From: Schlesneria sp. | Lineage (GTDB): Bacteria > Planctomycetota > Planctomycetia > Planctomycetales > Planctomycetaceae | Direction: 5' to 3' | Length of the DNA: 5,120 nt | Assembly (NCBI GenBank): GCA_025353525.1 | Contig: JANXOO010000294.1 | Location: forward strand, 1-5,120 | Shown: positions 1-5,120 of the stretch, one piece after another | Numbering within the stretch: the first letter of the stretch is position 1 | Layout: the number at the start of each line of letters is the position of its first letter | Position numbers and translations under genes: made by a program | The notes under the pieces: generated by a model | Told to the model about the DNA's origin: nothing | The model's input: only the letters and a program-made list of their open reading frames with translations | The model's database searches: none

Positions 1-993
1 TTCAAGTTCGTCCTGCCGCATCATGGCTCGCATCCGATCGACAACGGGAACGACCGTATCGTGTGCTCCCGCGACCAGGAACCCCACGCTTTTGATGGCT
101 TCGACATTGTCGGGCGCCAACAGATCACCCGCCAATTGCCATCGCACGAAATCGTCGTATGGCAGATCGCGATTGAGCGCTGTCAGTACCCAGTCGCGGT
201 AATACCATGCGTTGGGACGCGGAAGATCCCGTTCGAAACCGTTGCTTTCACCGAACCGAACGACATCCAGCCAATGTCGAGCCCATCGTTCACCGTAGTG
301 CGGCGAAGCAAGTAGCTCATCGACAATTCGTTCGTAGGCGTCAGGACGATCATCGTTCACGAACCGGTCGACGTCGTCAGGGTTCGGAGGAAGCCCGATC
401 AGATCGAAAGCCAGCCGACGGATCAGGACACGCCGTTCCGCTTCGGGTGAAATTACCATCTTTTTCGCCGTCAGCCGTTCCAAAATAAACGAGTCGATCG
501 GCTGTCGACGGTTTGTCTGTGACGTGGCACGAGGTATCGACACCGGTTTCAGAGGTTGAAGCGACCACCAGTCGAATCCGGCCCGTTGCCCGGTTGTCAG
601 TGCCAACGGATCAAGATTCCCGCCGGGCCATGTTGCACCGGCGGCGATCCAGTCGGCAATCGACTTCTTTTCGTCCGCTGACAACGGACGTTTGGGCGGC
701 ATTTCGTCGCGTTCGATTCGCTGCCACATCAGACTTTCGCGAGTTGACCTGGCAACCAGAGCAGGTCCGGATTCTCCCCCCGCCAGCAACGCCTCGCGCG
801 ACGAGACATCAAGCTTGCCTTTTGCTTCCTCACCGTTGTGACACGAAAGACACTTTCGAGCAATCAACGAATTGGCCGTGATCGCAACGTTGTCGTCGCC
901 AGCCCACGCCGCAGAAACGAGCGTTAAAAAGACGCTGATTGCGATACAGACTCGGGCCGTGATCCCGATGATGACTTCTGCAATCGCTCGCAT
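1..993 (-). CDS. PSCyt1 / DUF1549 domain exported protein (N-terminal part)
   Basis: Planctomycete-type cytochrome C plus DUF1549 protein. The reading frame is open for 331 codons and continues past the left edge, so only the N-terminus is present. An N-terminal signal peptide (hydrophobic residues about 7-29, likely cut after AWA31) indicates export. The PSCyt1 domain follows, with one haem-binding motif C48-L-S-C51-H52 and an M98-P-P motif whose Met could be the distal haem ligand. DUF1549 begins near residue 165 with IDSFILERL, then LAFDLIGLPP (195-203) and YGERWARHWLD (233-243), all typical of the family. Full-length relatives usually run 700-1000 residues and carry a C-terminal DUF1553 domain, expected here outside the window. 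The ATG at 993 is the first possible start: a TGA lies five codons upstream, and GAGGA sits 9 nt before it. The family's function is not established; a redox or polymer-degradation role has been suggested. Family call is firm. Confidence 0.93.
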   Translation of the reverse strand, partial: MRAIAEVIIGITARVCIAISVFLTLVSAAWAGDDNVAITANSLIARKCLSCHNGEEAKGKLDVSSREALLAGGESGPALVARSTRESLMWQRIERDEMPPKRPLSADEKKSIADWIAAGATWPGGNLDPLALTTGQRAGFDWWSLQPLKPVSIPRATSQTNRRQPIDSFILERLTAKKMVISPEAERRVLIRRLAFDLIGLPPNPDDVDRFVNDDRPDAYERIVDELLASPHYGERWARHWLDVVRFGESNGFERDLPRPNAWYYRDWVLTALNRDLPYDDFVRWQLAGDLLAPDNVEAIKSVGFLVAGAHDTVVPVVDRMRAMMRQDELE

Positions 994-1002
994 TCCCGTC
1001 CG

Positions 1003-1007
1003 TCCTC
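1003..1007 (-). promoter_or_regulatory. Ribosome binding site of the PSCyt1 gene
   Basis: On the minus strand GAGGA lies 9 nt before the ATG at 993. With the in-frame TGA just upstream, this fixes the start of the PSCyt1/DUF1549 gene. Confidence 0.55.
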
Positions 1008-1032
1008 AGAAACAGATTCCGCTTCGTTCCTC

Positions 1033-1045
1033 GACTGATTCAGTC
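1033..1045. repeat. Short perfect inverted repeat upstream of the PSCyt1 gene
   Basis: GACTGA-T-TCAGTC is a perfect 6-bp palindrome around one central base. It lies 40-52 nt upstream of the PSCyt1 start, where an operator or promoter element would be expected. It could bind a dimeric regulator, but an inverted repeat this short can arise by chance, and the one-base centre cannot form an RNA hairpin. The rest of the 994-1163 spacer shows no clear promoter boxes and no terminator hairpin after the neighbouring minus-strand gene. Confidence 0.25.
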
Positions 1046-1163
1046 AAAGGTACAATTCAAAATCAGAGACTGCAACGAGAGAGCACGCCCATTGATCGGT
1101 GACTCATGCAGCGACACGTGGACTGAATCCGGTTTTGTGTGAGGCTATTTCCGAATCGAAGCG

Positions 1164-2063
1164 CTAGTTTGTGGCAACTCGAACCGGAATTGTGGCGGTT
1201 GTATCGGGGGTTGATTTCGGTTCGATCGTTCCGGCCGGGTTCATTTCAAGATCCCGTTGTTTCGCACGCTCGACCAGGTTCTGTGCGGCAAGGATTTGTT
1301 CTCGTGTGAATTCGGGAGTTTGCGTGATCATACCCAGCGGCGTGTTAAACTTCTCGGACAATTCCTGGAATGACATTTTGTCAGTCACATGCCAAGCGGC
1401 TGCTTGCACCGCTTTCGAATCGGTATTGTCTCGCCCGACAACCGTCAGCAATTGATACAGGACCGGATCGTGACTGAATCGGGAAACCGGGGCGAGTGTG
1501 TATTTGCTGGTGGAACCGGGTTCGGACTTCCCGTGCTCAAGGCACACCGAGTTGAATCGGAGCGAAACGACTTTTTCGGCAGGAATCGAAAAGAACCCCT
1601 GAGCGCCGTTTCCTTGTCCTTGCCCCTGGGCATTCCCCTGAGCGGGTGCGATGGCGCCACCAATTGCTTGCACTCCATTGCCGGCGTTTCCCGCGCCTGC
1701 ATTACCCTGACCTTGCGCCTGACCCGGGTTCCCGAAACCGCCAGCCTGAGCGTGAATCGAAACACCAACCACCGCTTCGGGAATCTTCACCGTGAGCGGC
1801 TGATCGGTCCTGTTTTCGATCAAAACATTTCCACCCATCGCGTTGATCGGGATCAGCCTGATCGAAACGTGGCCTGCATCGACGGCGTCAAACAATTCGA
1901 CTTGAGCGGCAGATGGATCGAACTTCGGATTCCGAATCGGCCGTTTGAGCTTTGATGCAGGAACTGACTTATTTGCCCCTTTCAATTCCGTTGGCGCCTC
2001 GAAAATCAGTGCCAAAGTAGTCAGTCCGCATGCCGCGAGCACCGCGATTGTACGACGAGCCAT
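1164..2063 (-). CDS. Exported protein of unknown function, Gly/Asn/Gln-rich centre
   Basis: A 299-residue protein without a recognised function. The N-terminus has Arg3-Arg4 and a hydrophobic stretch (about 5-21), which fits a signal peptide; LAAC (9-12) resembles a lipobox but sits unusually close to the start. Residues 52-105 (VELFDAVDAGHVSIRLIP, then NVLIENRTDQPLTVKIPEA) look like a small beta-rich domain. Residues 108-156 are low-complexity Gly/Asn/Gln/Ala. The C-terminal part has VCLEHGK (173-179), then VQAAAWHVTD (219-228), a helical stretch with EFTREQILAAQNLVERA (251-267) and a Thr/Pro-rich tail. I recall similar secreted hypothetical proteins in planctomycetes, but cannot search. I prefer the ATG at 2063 to an in-frame start at 2153: it has AAAGGA 7 nt upstream and puts the signal peptide at the N-terminus. 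It is transcribed towards the PSCyt1 gene with a 170-bp gap, so co-transcription is possible but unproven. Confidence 0.85.
   Translation of the reverse strand: MARRTIAVLAACGLTTLALIFEAPTELKGANKSVPASKLKRPIRNPKFDPSAAQVELFDAVDAGHVSIRLIPINAMGGNVLIENRTDQPLTVKIPEAVVGVSIHAQAGGFGNPGQAQGQGNAGAGNAGNGVQAIGGAIAPAQGNAQGQGQGNGAQGFFSIPAEKVVSLRFNSVCLEHGKSEPGSTSKYTLAPVSRFSHDPVLYQLLTVVGRDNTDSKAVQAAAWHVTDKMSFQELSEKFNTPLGMITQTPEFTREQILAAQNLVERAKQRDLEMNPAGTIEPKSTPDTTATIPVRVATN
1596..1742 (-). repeat. Low-complexity Gly/Asn/Gln/Ala-rich coding segment
   Basis: This segment encodes residues 108-156 of the exported protein, built almost wholly from Gly, Asn, Gln and Ala in degenerate short units such as GQGNAG, GNAGNG and GNAQGQGQGNG. 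It separates the beta-rich N-terminal part from the Cys-containing C-terminal part and is probably a flexible linker or loop. The codons vary, so it is an amino-acid bias and not a tandem DNA repeat. Confidence 0.6.
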
Positions 2064-2070
2064 CAGACGT

Positions 2071-2076
2071 TCCTTT
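2071..2076 (-). promoter_or_regulatory. Ribosome binding site deciding the start of the exported protein
   Basis: On the minus strand AAAGGA is followed after 7 nt by the ATG at 2063. This is a good Shine-Dalgarno match at the right distance, and it selects the 299-residue form over the one extended by 30 residues. Confidence 0.7.
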
Positions 2077-2397
2077 GAGACAGGCGTTCGACCAGCCCGG
2101 AAAACCGATGAACCGGTTTGGAAATCCGTTCGGCCGTTCTCAGGCGCAGACAATATTCACTCAATGACAGGGGTTGTATTGTAAACCCGTCGCCAGGGAG
2201 ACAACAATCACCTTGTCTTCAAGATGAACGCCTTTTAAGGTCGCCTGGGAGCCAGTGGTGCCTGATCCGAATTCGAATCCTGCCCCGTCACTGCCATTGC
2301 TGGTCGTTGTTCACAATGTCGCACCGGGTTTACTTCCGGTACAGACTCACATCGTAAAACATCGTCATCCTGTTTGCTTTGTCGAAACATGCCGAAC

Positions 2398-2401
2398 GGA
2401 G
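2398..2401 (+). promoter_or_regulatory. Likely ribosome binding site of the methyltransferase gene
   Basis: GGAG lies 8 nt before the GTG at 2410. The other in-frame candidates (TTG 2374, ATG 2389, ATG 2434) have no comparable purine-rich motif, so this site favours the GTG start. Confidence 0.45.
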
Positions 2402-2409
2402 TTTGCTTT

Positions 2410-3021
2410 GTGAAACGTCTGGCAAATCTGATCATGGCTCAACGGGCTCGCAAGCTGTTTCGGCGGATTGAGCCTCACCTGCCTGATTCCGGAACGATCG
2501 CGGACTTCGGATCGGGGACCGGCCACAATGCGGATCAAATTCGTCGGCGAACCCGGCTGCAAGTCAACGAGTATGACATCGCCGATTTGCACTGGGTGGG
2601 ACCCGGCCCGGTGATACTCCGGAACAGCGCGATCCCGGTCGAGGACAACTATTTTGCGGCCATGCTGGTTCTGTTCGTGCTGCAGTACCCGGAATCGGTC
2701 TCGCAGGTTTTGCTCGAAGCGCGTCGAGTGACACGCGGGCCAGTCATCGTCGTACAGTCAACGTGCGGGGGAGCCCTGGGTTTGATGGCGCTGGGAGTGC
2801 GGGAATTCTTCTGGGGAAAACTGGCGTTCCGGCTGGCGGTATGGACGCGACTGATTCCCAAGAGTGATTGCCCCTTCGTTCCGCGTCGTCGCTTTTCACG
2901 GCGCGAGTTGCTCGACGAGTTCCAACGGTCGGGCTTTGTCTTACGTACATCCGATCAGACGAACTGGCCGGGATTGAACCTCAGCCGCGACTTGTTTGTG
3001 CTGGAGTCCACTCAACCATGA
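2410..3021 (+). CDS. Class I SAM-dependent methyltransferase
   Basis: A 203-residue methyltransferase of the class I (Rossmann) type, probably cytosolic, moving a methyl group from S-adenosylmethionine to an unknown acceptor. Motif I, the SAM-binding glycine loop, is D32-F-G-S-G-T-G-H-N40. An acidic motif II equivalent is seen at NEYDIADLHW (53-62). The motif IV/V region is DNYFAAMLVLFVLQYPESV (79-97), followed by LLEARRVTRGPVIVV (101-115), which matches the usual 'reporting' helix and strand 5. A hydrophobic stretch at about 119-150 and the basic segment PRRRFSRREL are consistent with a membrane-near or lipid substrate, but that is inference. I chose GTG 2410 because GGAG precedes it and the protein then starts MKRLANLI. 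TTG 2374, ATG 2389 or ATG 2434 remain possible. Its stop overlaps the start of the glycosyltransferase gene (ATGA), so the two are almost certainly co-translated. The substrate cannot be read from the sequence. Confidence 0.87.
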   Translation: MKRLANLIMAQRARKLFRRIEPHLPDSGTIADFGSGTGHNADQIRRRTRLQVNEYDIADLHWVGPGPVILRNSAIPVEDNYFAAMLVLFVLQYPESVSQVLLEARRVTRGPVIVVQSTCGGALGLMALGVREFFWGKLAFRLAVWTRLIPKSDCPFVPRRRFSRRELLDEFQRSGFVLRTSDQTNWPGLNLSRDLFVLESTQP

Positions 3022-3740
3022 CGGGCCAACTCGTCTCTGTCATCATCCCTGCGCGAAACGAGCATCGGCTGATTGGCGGCACCATCGACAGAATTCTGGT
3101 TTCCGCGCGTCAGCTTGGTAGCGGCGTCGCAGAGGTGATTGTCGTCGACAACGACAGTTCGGACGGGACATGGAAGACCCTGGAACGCTACGCGTCGAGC
3201 GAGGGAGTGATCGCCGTGCGTCACGACCGGCTCGGGGCAGCCCGGGCCCGCAATCGCGGACGCCGTGATGCGACCGGCGAGATCCTTGTATTCGTCGATG
3301 CCGACACATGGATCGAACCTGATTGTCTGACCCGGATCGTCAGTCATTGTCACAACGGGATCGAAGGCGGCATCGTTCGTCTGGCGAGTTCTGACGGTGG
3401 GTTGCGAGCTCGAATCTGGTGGCTGTTTTGGGAACACGTTCGCCGCCTGCCACTGCCACGCGCCAAGGCGATGCCAGCGCTCATGTTTTGCACAGCCGCC
3501 ACATTCGACGAATTCGGGCCGTTCGACGAAGGAGTTGCTATCGGCGAAGAATGGCCGATTCTGGCAAGCCTGTACTGGCATCGTCCGCATCGGTTTCTAT
3601 ACGACCGTTCCATGACGGCATTCAGTTCCAGCAGGCGCATGCAGGCACAAAAGTTTGGATACCTGCGCACGTTTCTGAAATACGTTTGGGCCATTCTGCA
3701 CAGGAGCGGTCGAATTAATTATACGGACGGAATCCGCTGA
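3018..3740 (+). CDS. Family 2 (GT-A) glycosyltransferase
   Basis: A 240-residue inverting GT2-type glycosyltransferase, expected to transfer a sugar from a nucleotide-activated donor to a lipid or glycan acceptor. The start VSVIIPARNE (6-15) is the classic first strand of the family. VIVVDNDSSDGTW (40-52) is the donor-binding strand and Asp pair, ARARNRGRRDATGEIL (75-90) is the conserved Arg/Gly helix, and FVDADTWIEPD (92-102) holds the DxD metal and nucleotide-sugar motif (D94-A-D96). GEEWP (176-180) is placed where the catalytic acidic residue usually lies. No C-terminal membrane helices are present, so it is probably soluble or peripherally bound, unlike DPM1-type enzymes with membrane anchors. 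ATG 3018 overlaps the methyltransferase stop (ATGA) and has GGAG 11 nt upstream. An in-frame extension back to 2868 is rejected because it lies inside the methyltransferase gene. Donor and acceptor are unknown. Confidence 0.92.
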   Translation: MTGQLVSVIIPARNEHRLIGGTIDRILVSARQLGSGVAEVIVVDNDSSDGTWKTLERYASSEGVIAVRHDRLGAARARNRGRRDATGEILVFVDADTWIEPDCLTRIVSHCHNGIEGGIVRLASSDGGLRARIWWLFWEHVRRLPLPRAKAMPALMFCTAATFDEFGPFDEGVAIGEEWPILASLYWHRPHRFLYDRSMTAFSSSRRMQAQKFGYLRTFLKYVWAILHRSGRINYTDGIR

Positions 3741-4601
3741 ATGTCCGACAATCGACTGAACCGGATTCGGCACGAATTTCGCCGCCTCCTGGGAATGCTG
3801 CTGTCGAAGTGTTCGATGCATCATATCGAACAGATACGCATCAACGGACAGGACGTGATTCGCAAAAAGCGGCGACTTTTTGCCGGCTGGCTGATCCCGC
3901 CCGGGAATGCATTTCTGAAAATCACTGGTAGTCACGTCATCGCATTGTCGACAATCCGGTGGCTCGAATGGGAACGGGCGATCGAGTTGTCAACCGACCG
4001 TAACGTCGTTCTGCTTTCCCTTTCCGATTTGTCGTCCGGCCGGAACGAACTGTGTTGCCGACATCTGCCCGGCACATCGTTGCGGCAAATACTAGGTGAT
4101 CCTGACATTCCTCTCGCACAAAAATACGAATCCATCCGCTGGTCTCTGGCGACATTGCAAACCTTGCATCGACAGGTGGCCGACTGGGGTGCAGGCGTTC
4201 ATCAATCGATCAGCCACGGCGATGCGACAGCAAGTAACGTGGTCATCGATCGCGACAATCAGTCAGCCTGCTGGATCGACTTCGACATCCGGCACCGACC
4301 GGACATTTCCAGCCTCAACCGTCAAACGGACGACCTGTTTTCGCTGATTCTCACGTCGTCGGCATGTTTACCGCGATCCTGTTTTCGCGACCTGGCGGAA
4401 CTGTTTGTCTCCGCAGTCCCGGATCCGGAACTCCTGGGCCATTTTCATATTCGGCTGGCGGATGAATGGACGACACTGACGATATTTCAATTGGCGCAGG
4501 CCCCGTTGCGTTGGTTAGCAGCGATGGACATTCGTTCGGCGCTAATGCAATCGATATCAAGCCGATCAAGTGAGTACCACTCGGCAACGACTTCGCGTTA
4601 G
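3741..4601 (+). CDS. Kinase-fold protein (lipopolysaccharide kinase / Bud32-like)
   Basis: A 286-residue protein with the C-lobe signature of the protein-kinase / aminoglycoside phosphotransferase superfamily. The catalytic loop is H159-G-D161-A-T-A-S-N166 and the metal-binding motif is D180-F-D182; D161, N166 and D180 would position ATP, Mg2+ and the acceptor. In the N-lobe, FLKI (58-61) may supply the ATP-binding Lys60, and WLEWERA (74-80) may supply the helix-C Glu. No clear glycine-rich loop is seen; GWLIPPGN (49-56) is the only candidate. A second acidic pair, DDL (197-199), resembles the conserved Asp in related small-molecule kinases. The family may be a sugar or lipid kinase of the Kdo/WaaP or Bud32-like kind; I cannot tell which. 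The ATG follows the glycosyltransferase stop directly (TGAATG), so the two are translationally coupled. Phosphorylation of the glycan or lipid made by the preceding enzymes is inferred only. Confidence 0.82.
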   Translation: MSDNRLNRIRHEFRRLLGMLLSKCSMHHIEQIRINGQDVIRKKRRLFAGWLIPPGNAFLKITGSHVIALSTIRWLEWERAIELSTDRNVVLLSLSDLSSGRNELCCRHLPGTSLRQILGDPDIPLAQKYESIRWSLATLQTLHRQVADWGAGVHQSISHGDATASNVVIDRDNQSACWIDFDIRHRPDISSLNRQTDDLFSLILTSSACLPRSCFRDLAELFVSAVPDPELLGHFHIRLADEWTTLTIFQLAQAPLRWLAAMDIRSALMQSISSRSSEYHSATTSR

Positions 4602-4652
4602 AGTGTCGGCTAATGGCATTCTAATTCCTTATTTGATGTAATTTTCGCACAC
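4602..4652 (+). promoter_or_regulatory. Gap before mutS, possible weak AT-rich promoter
   Basis: This 51-bp gap is more AT-rich than its surroundings, with TAATTCCTTATTTGATGTAA and a T-rich run just before mutS. It could hold a -10-like element, but no matching -35 box is clear, and no hairpin terminator for the upstream operon is visible. No purine-rich ribosome binding site precedes the mutS ATG. Confidence 0.25.
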
Positions 4653-5120
4653 ATGACGACGCCCACCGAACGCGCTCCTACTCCTGCGATGCAACGGTAT
4701 CTCGAAGTCAAAGCGCAGCATCCGCAGGCGATTCTGCTGTTTCGGATGGGGGATTTCTACGAACTGTTTTACGACGATGCCGTCACGGCGTCGAAGGCGG
4801 TCGGGCTGACGTTGACCAGTCGGGACAAGGCGTCTTTGAACCCGATCCCGATGGCGGGATTCCCTTATCATCAACTCGACAGCTATCTGCAAAAACTGGT
4901 TCGAGCCGGATTTCGGGCGGCTATTTGTGAGCAGATGGAAGACCCCAAACTGGCGAAGGGCCTGGTCAAGCGGGACGTCACGCGCGTCGTCACGCCCGGG
5001 ACACTGACCGAAGATTCACTGCTTGATCCGCGCGAGAGCAATTTTCTGGCGTGCGTTTTTCCTGCGAAAGACCAGTGCGGATTGGCGTGGCTCGAAGTTT
5101 CAACCGGTCGATTTGTGATG
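4653..5120 (+). CDS. mutS: DNA mismatch repair protein MutS (N-terminal part)
   Basis: MutS binds mismatched or looped DNA and starts mismatch repair through its ATPase domain. Only the first 156 residues are present, and the frame is open to the right edge. The whole visible part is the N-terminal mismatch-recognition domain (MutS domain I) and the beginning of the connector domain. [12 protein letters not shown] (13-24) leads into [12 protein letters not shown] (32-43), which holds the Phe35-Tyr36-Glu37 motif whose Phe stacks on the mismatch and whose Glu contacts it. [20 protein letters not shown] (65-83) and AICEQMEDP (90-98) are also typical. The spacing from start to Phe35 matches E. 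coli MutS (Phe36) closely, which supports ATG 4653. No Shine-Dalgarno sequence precedes it. The gene is 51 nt after the kinase gene and could be read through from that operon or have its own promoter. The ATPase domain should lie to the right. Confidence 0.97.
   Translation, partial: MTTPTERAPTPAMQRYLEVKAQHPQAILLFRMGDFYELFYDDAVTASKAVGLTLTSRDKASLNPIPMAGFPYHQLDSYLQKLVRAGFRAAICEQMEDPKLAKGLVKRDVTRVVTPGTLTEDSLLDPRESNFLACVFPAKDQCGLAWLEVSTGRFVM

Larger units (their letters stand above)
2064..2409. other. Divergent intergenic region without a recognisable gene
   Basis: This stretch separates the minus-strand exported-protein gene from the plus-strand methyltransferase operon, so promoters for both directions should lie here. 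I found no convincing -35/-10 pair on either strand. There are two small inverted repeats: AAACCG/CGGTTT (2102-2107 and 2114-2119) and ACCGG/CCGGT (2323-2327 and 2336-2340). Both are short enough to be chance. Open frames here are short and lack family-like content. No tRNA, riboswitch or terminator structure was recognised. Confidence 0.5.

Noticed and set aside
513..881. 122-codon plus-strand open frame
   Set aside because: It is antisense to the PSCyt1/DUF1549 coding region, which carries the CxxCH and MPP motifs on the minus strand.
1389..1955. 188-codon plus-strand open frame
   Set aside because: It lies antisense inside the exported-protein gene. The minus-strand frame has a signal peptide, a good ribosome binding site and coherent domains; this frame shows no family-like motif.
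2064..2153. N-terminal extension of the exported protein by 30 residues
   Set aside because: It would bury the signal peptide behind a hydrophilic stretch and ignore the good ribosome binding site at 2071-2076.
2323..2340. ACCGG/CCGGT hairpin with an 8-nt loop as a terminator or operator
   Set aside because: The stem is only 5 bp with no T-run, and no gene ends just upstream of it; chance is likely.
2868..3017. N-terminal extension of the glycosyltransferase by 50 residues
   Set aside because: It lies wholly in another frame of the methyltransferase gene, and GT2 enzymes normally begin just before the VSVIIPARNE strand, as the ATG at 3018 gives.
3012..3590. 192-codon minus-strand open frame
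   Set aside because: It is antisense to the glycosyltransferase, whose GT2 motifs are all intact on the plus strand. The opposite frame has no recognisable domain.
4602..4652. Rho-independent terminator after the kinase gene
   Set aside because: The gap is AT-rich, but I could not find a GC-rich stem followed by a T-run.
1..5120. Mobile element, CRISPR array or defence system
   Set aside because: No transposase, integrase, terminal inverted repeats, regularly spaced repeats or defence-type domains are visible in either strand.

Overview
The window looks like a stretch of chromosome from a planctomycete (Planctomycetes, order Planctomycetales or a close relative). The main reason is the left-hand gene. 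It combines a signal peptide, a planctomycete-type cytochrome C domain (PSCyt1, CxxCH) and a DUF1549 domain, an architecture that is greatly expanded in this phylum. A secreted Gly/Asn/Gln-rich protein beside it and a methyltransferase / glycosyltransferase / kinase-like gene trio also resemble planctomycete families as I remember them. No genus can be named from the sequence alone.

Layout. (1) Minus strand, 1-993: the N-terminal 331 residues of a PSCyt1-DUF1549 protein that runs off the left edge. (2) 994-1163: a 170-bp spacer with one small palindrome. (3) Minus strand, 1164-2063: an exported 299-residue protein of unknown function with a low-complexity centre. (4) 2064-2409: a divergent intergenic region of about 350 bp that must hold the promoters for both directions, although none stands out. 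(5) Plus strand, 2410-4601: three tightly packed genes, a SAM-dependent methyltransferase, a family 2 glycosyltransferase and a kinase-fold protein. The first pair overlaps by ATGA and the second abuts as TGAATG, so this is very probably one translationally coupled operon. (6) 4602-4652: a 51-bp gap. (7) Plus strand, 4653-5120: the first 156 residues of the mismatch-repair protein MutS, cut by the right edge.

How the genes may work together. The methyltransferase, glycosyltransferase and kinase-like protein probably act on one small molecule, lipid or glycan, perhaps an envelope glycoconjugate. This is inferred from family and gene order only. The two minus-strand genes encode exported proteins with no obvious link to the trio. 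mutS is housekeeping and probably only a neighbour.

Nothing here is a mobile element, CRISPR array, RNA gene or recognisable defence system. The most interesting points are a possible Cys-Gln thioester-like motif pair in the exported protein and the uncharacterised kinase-like protein coupled to the glycosyltransferase.
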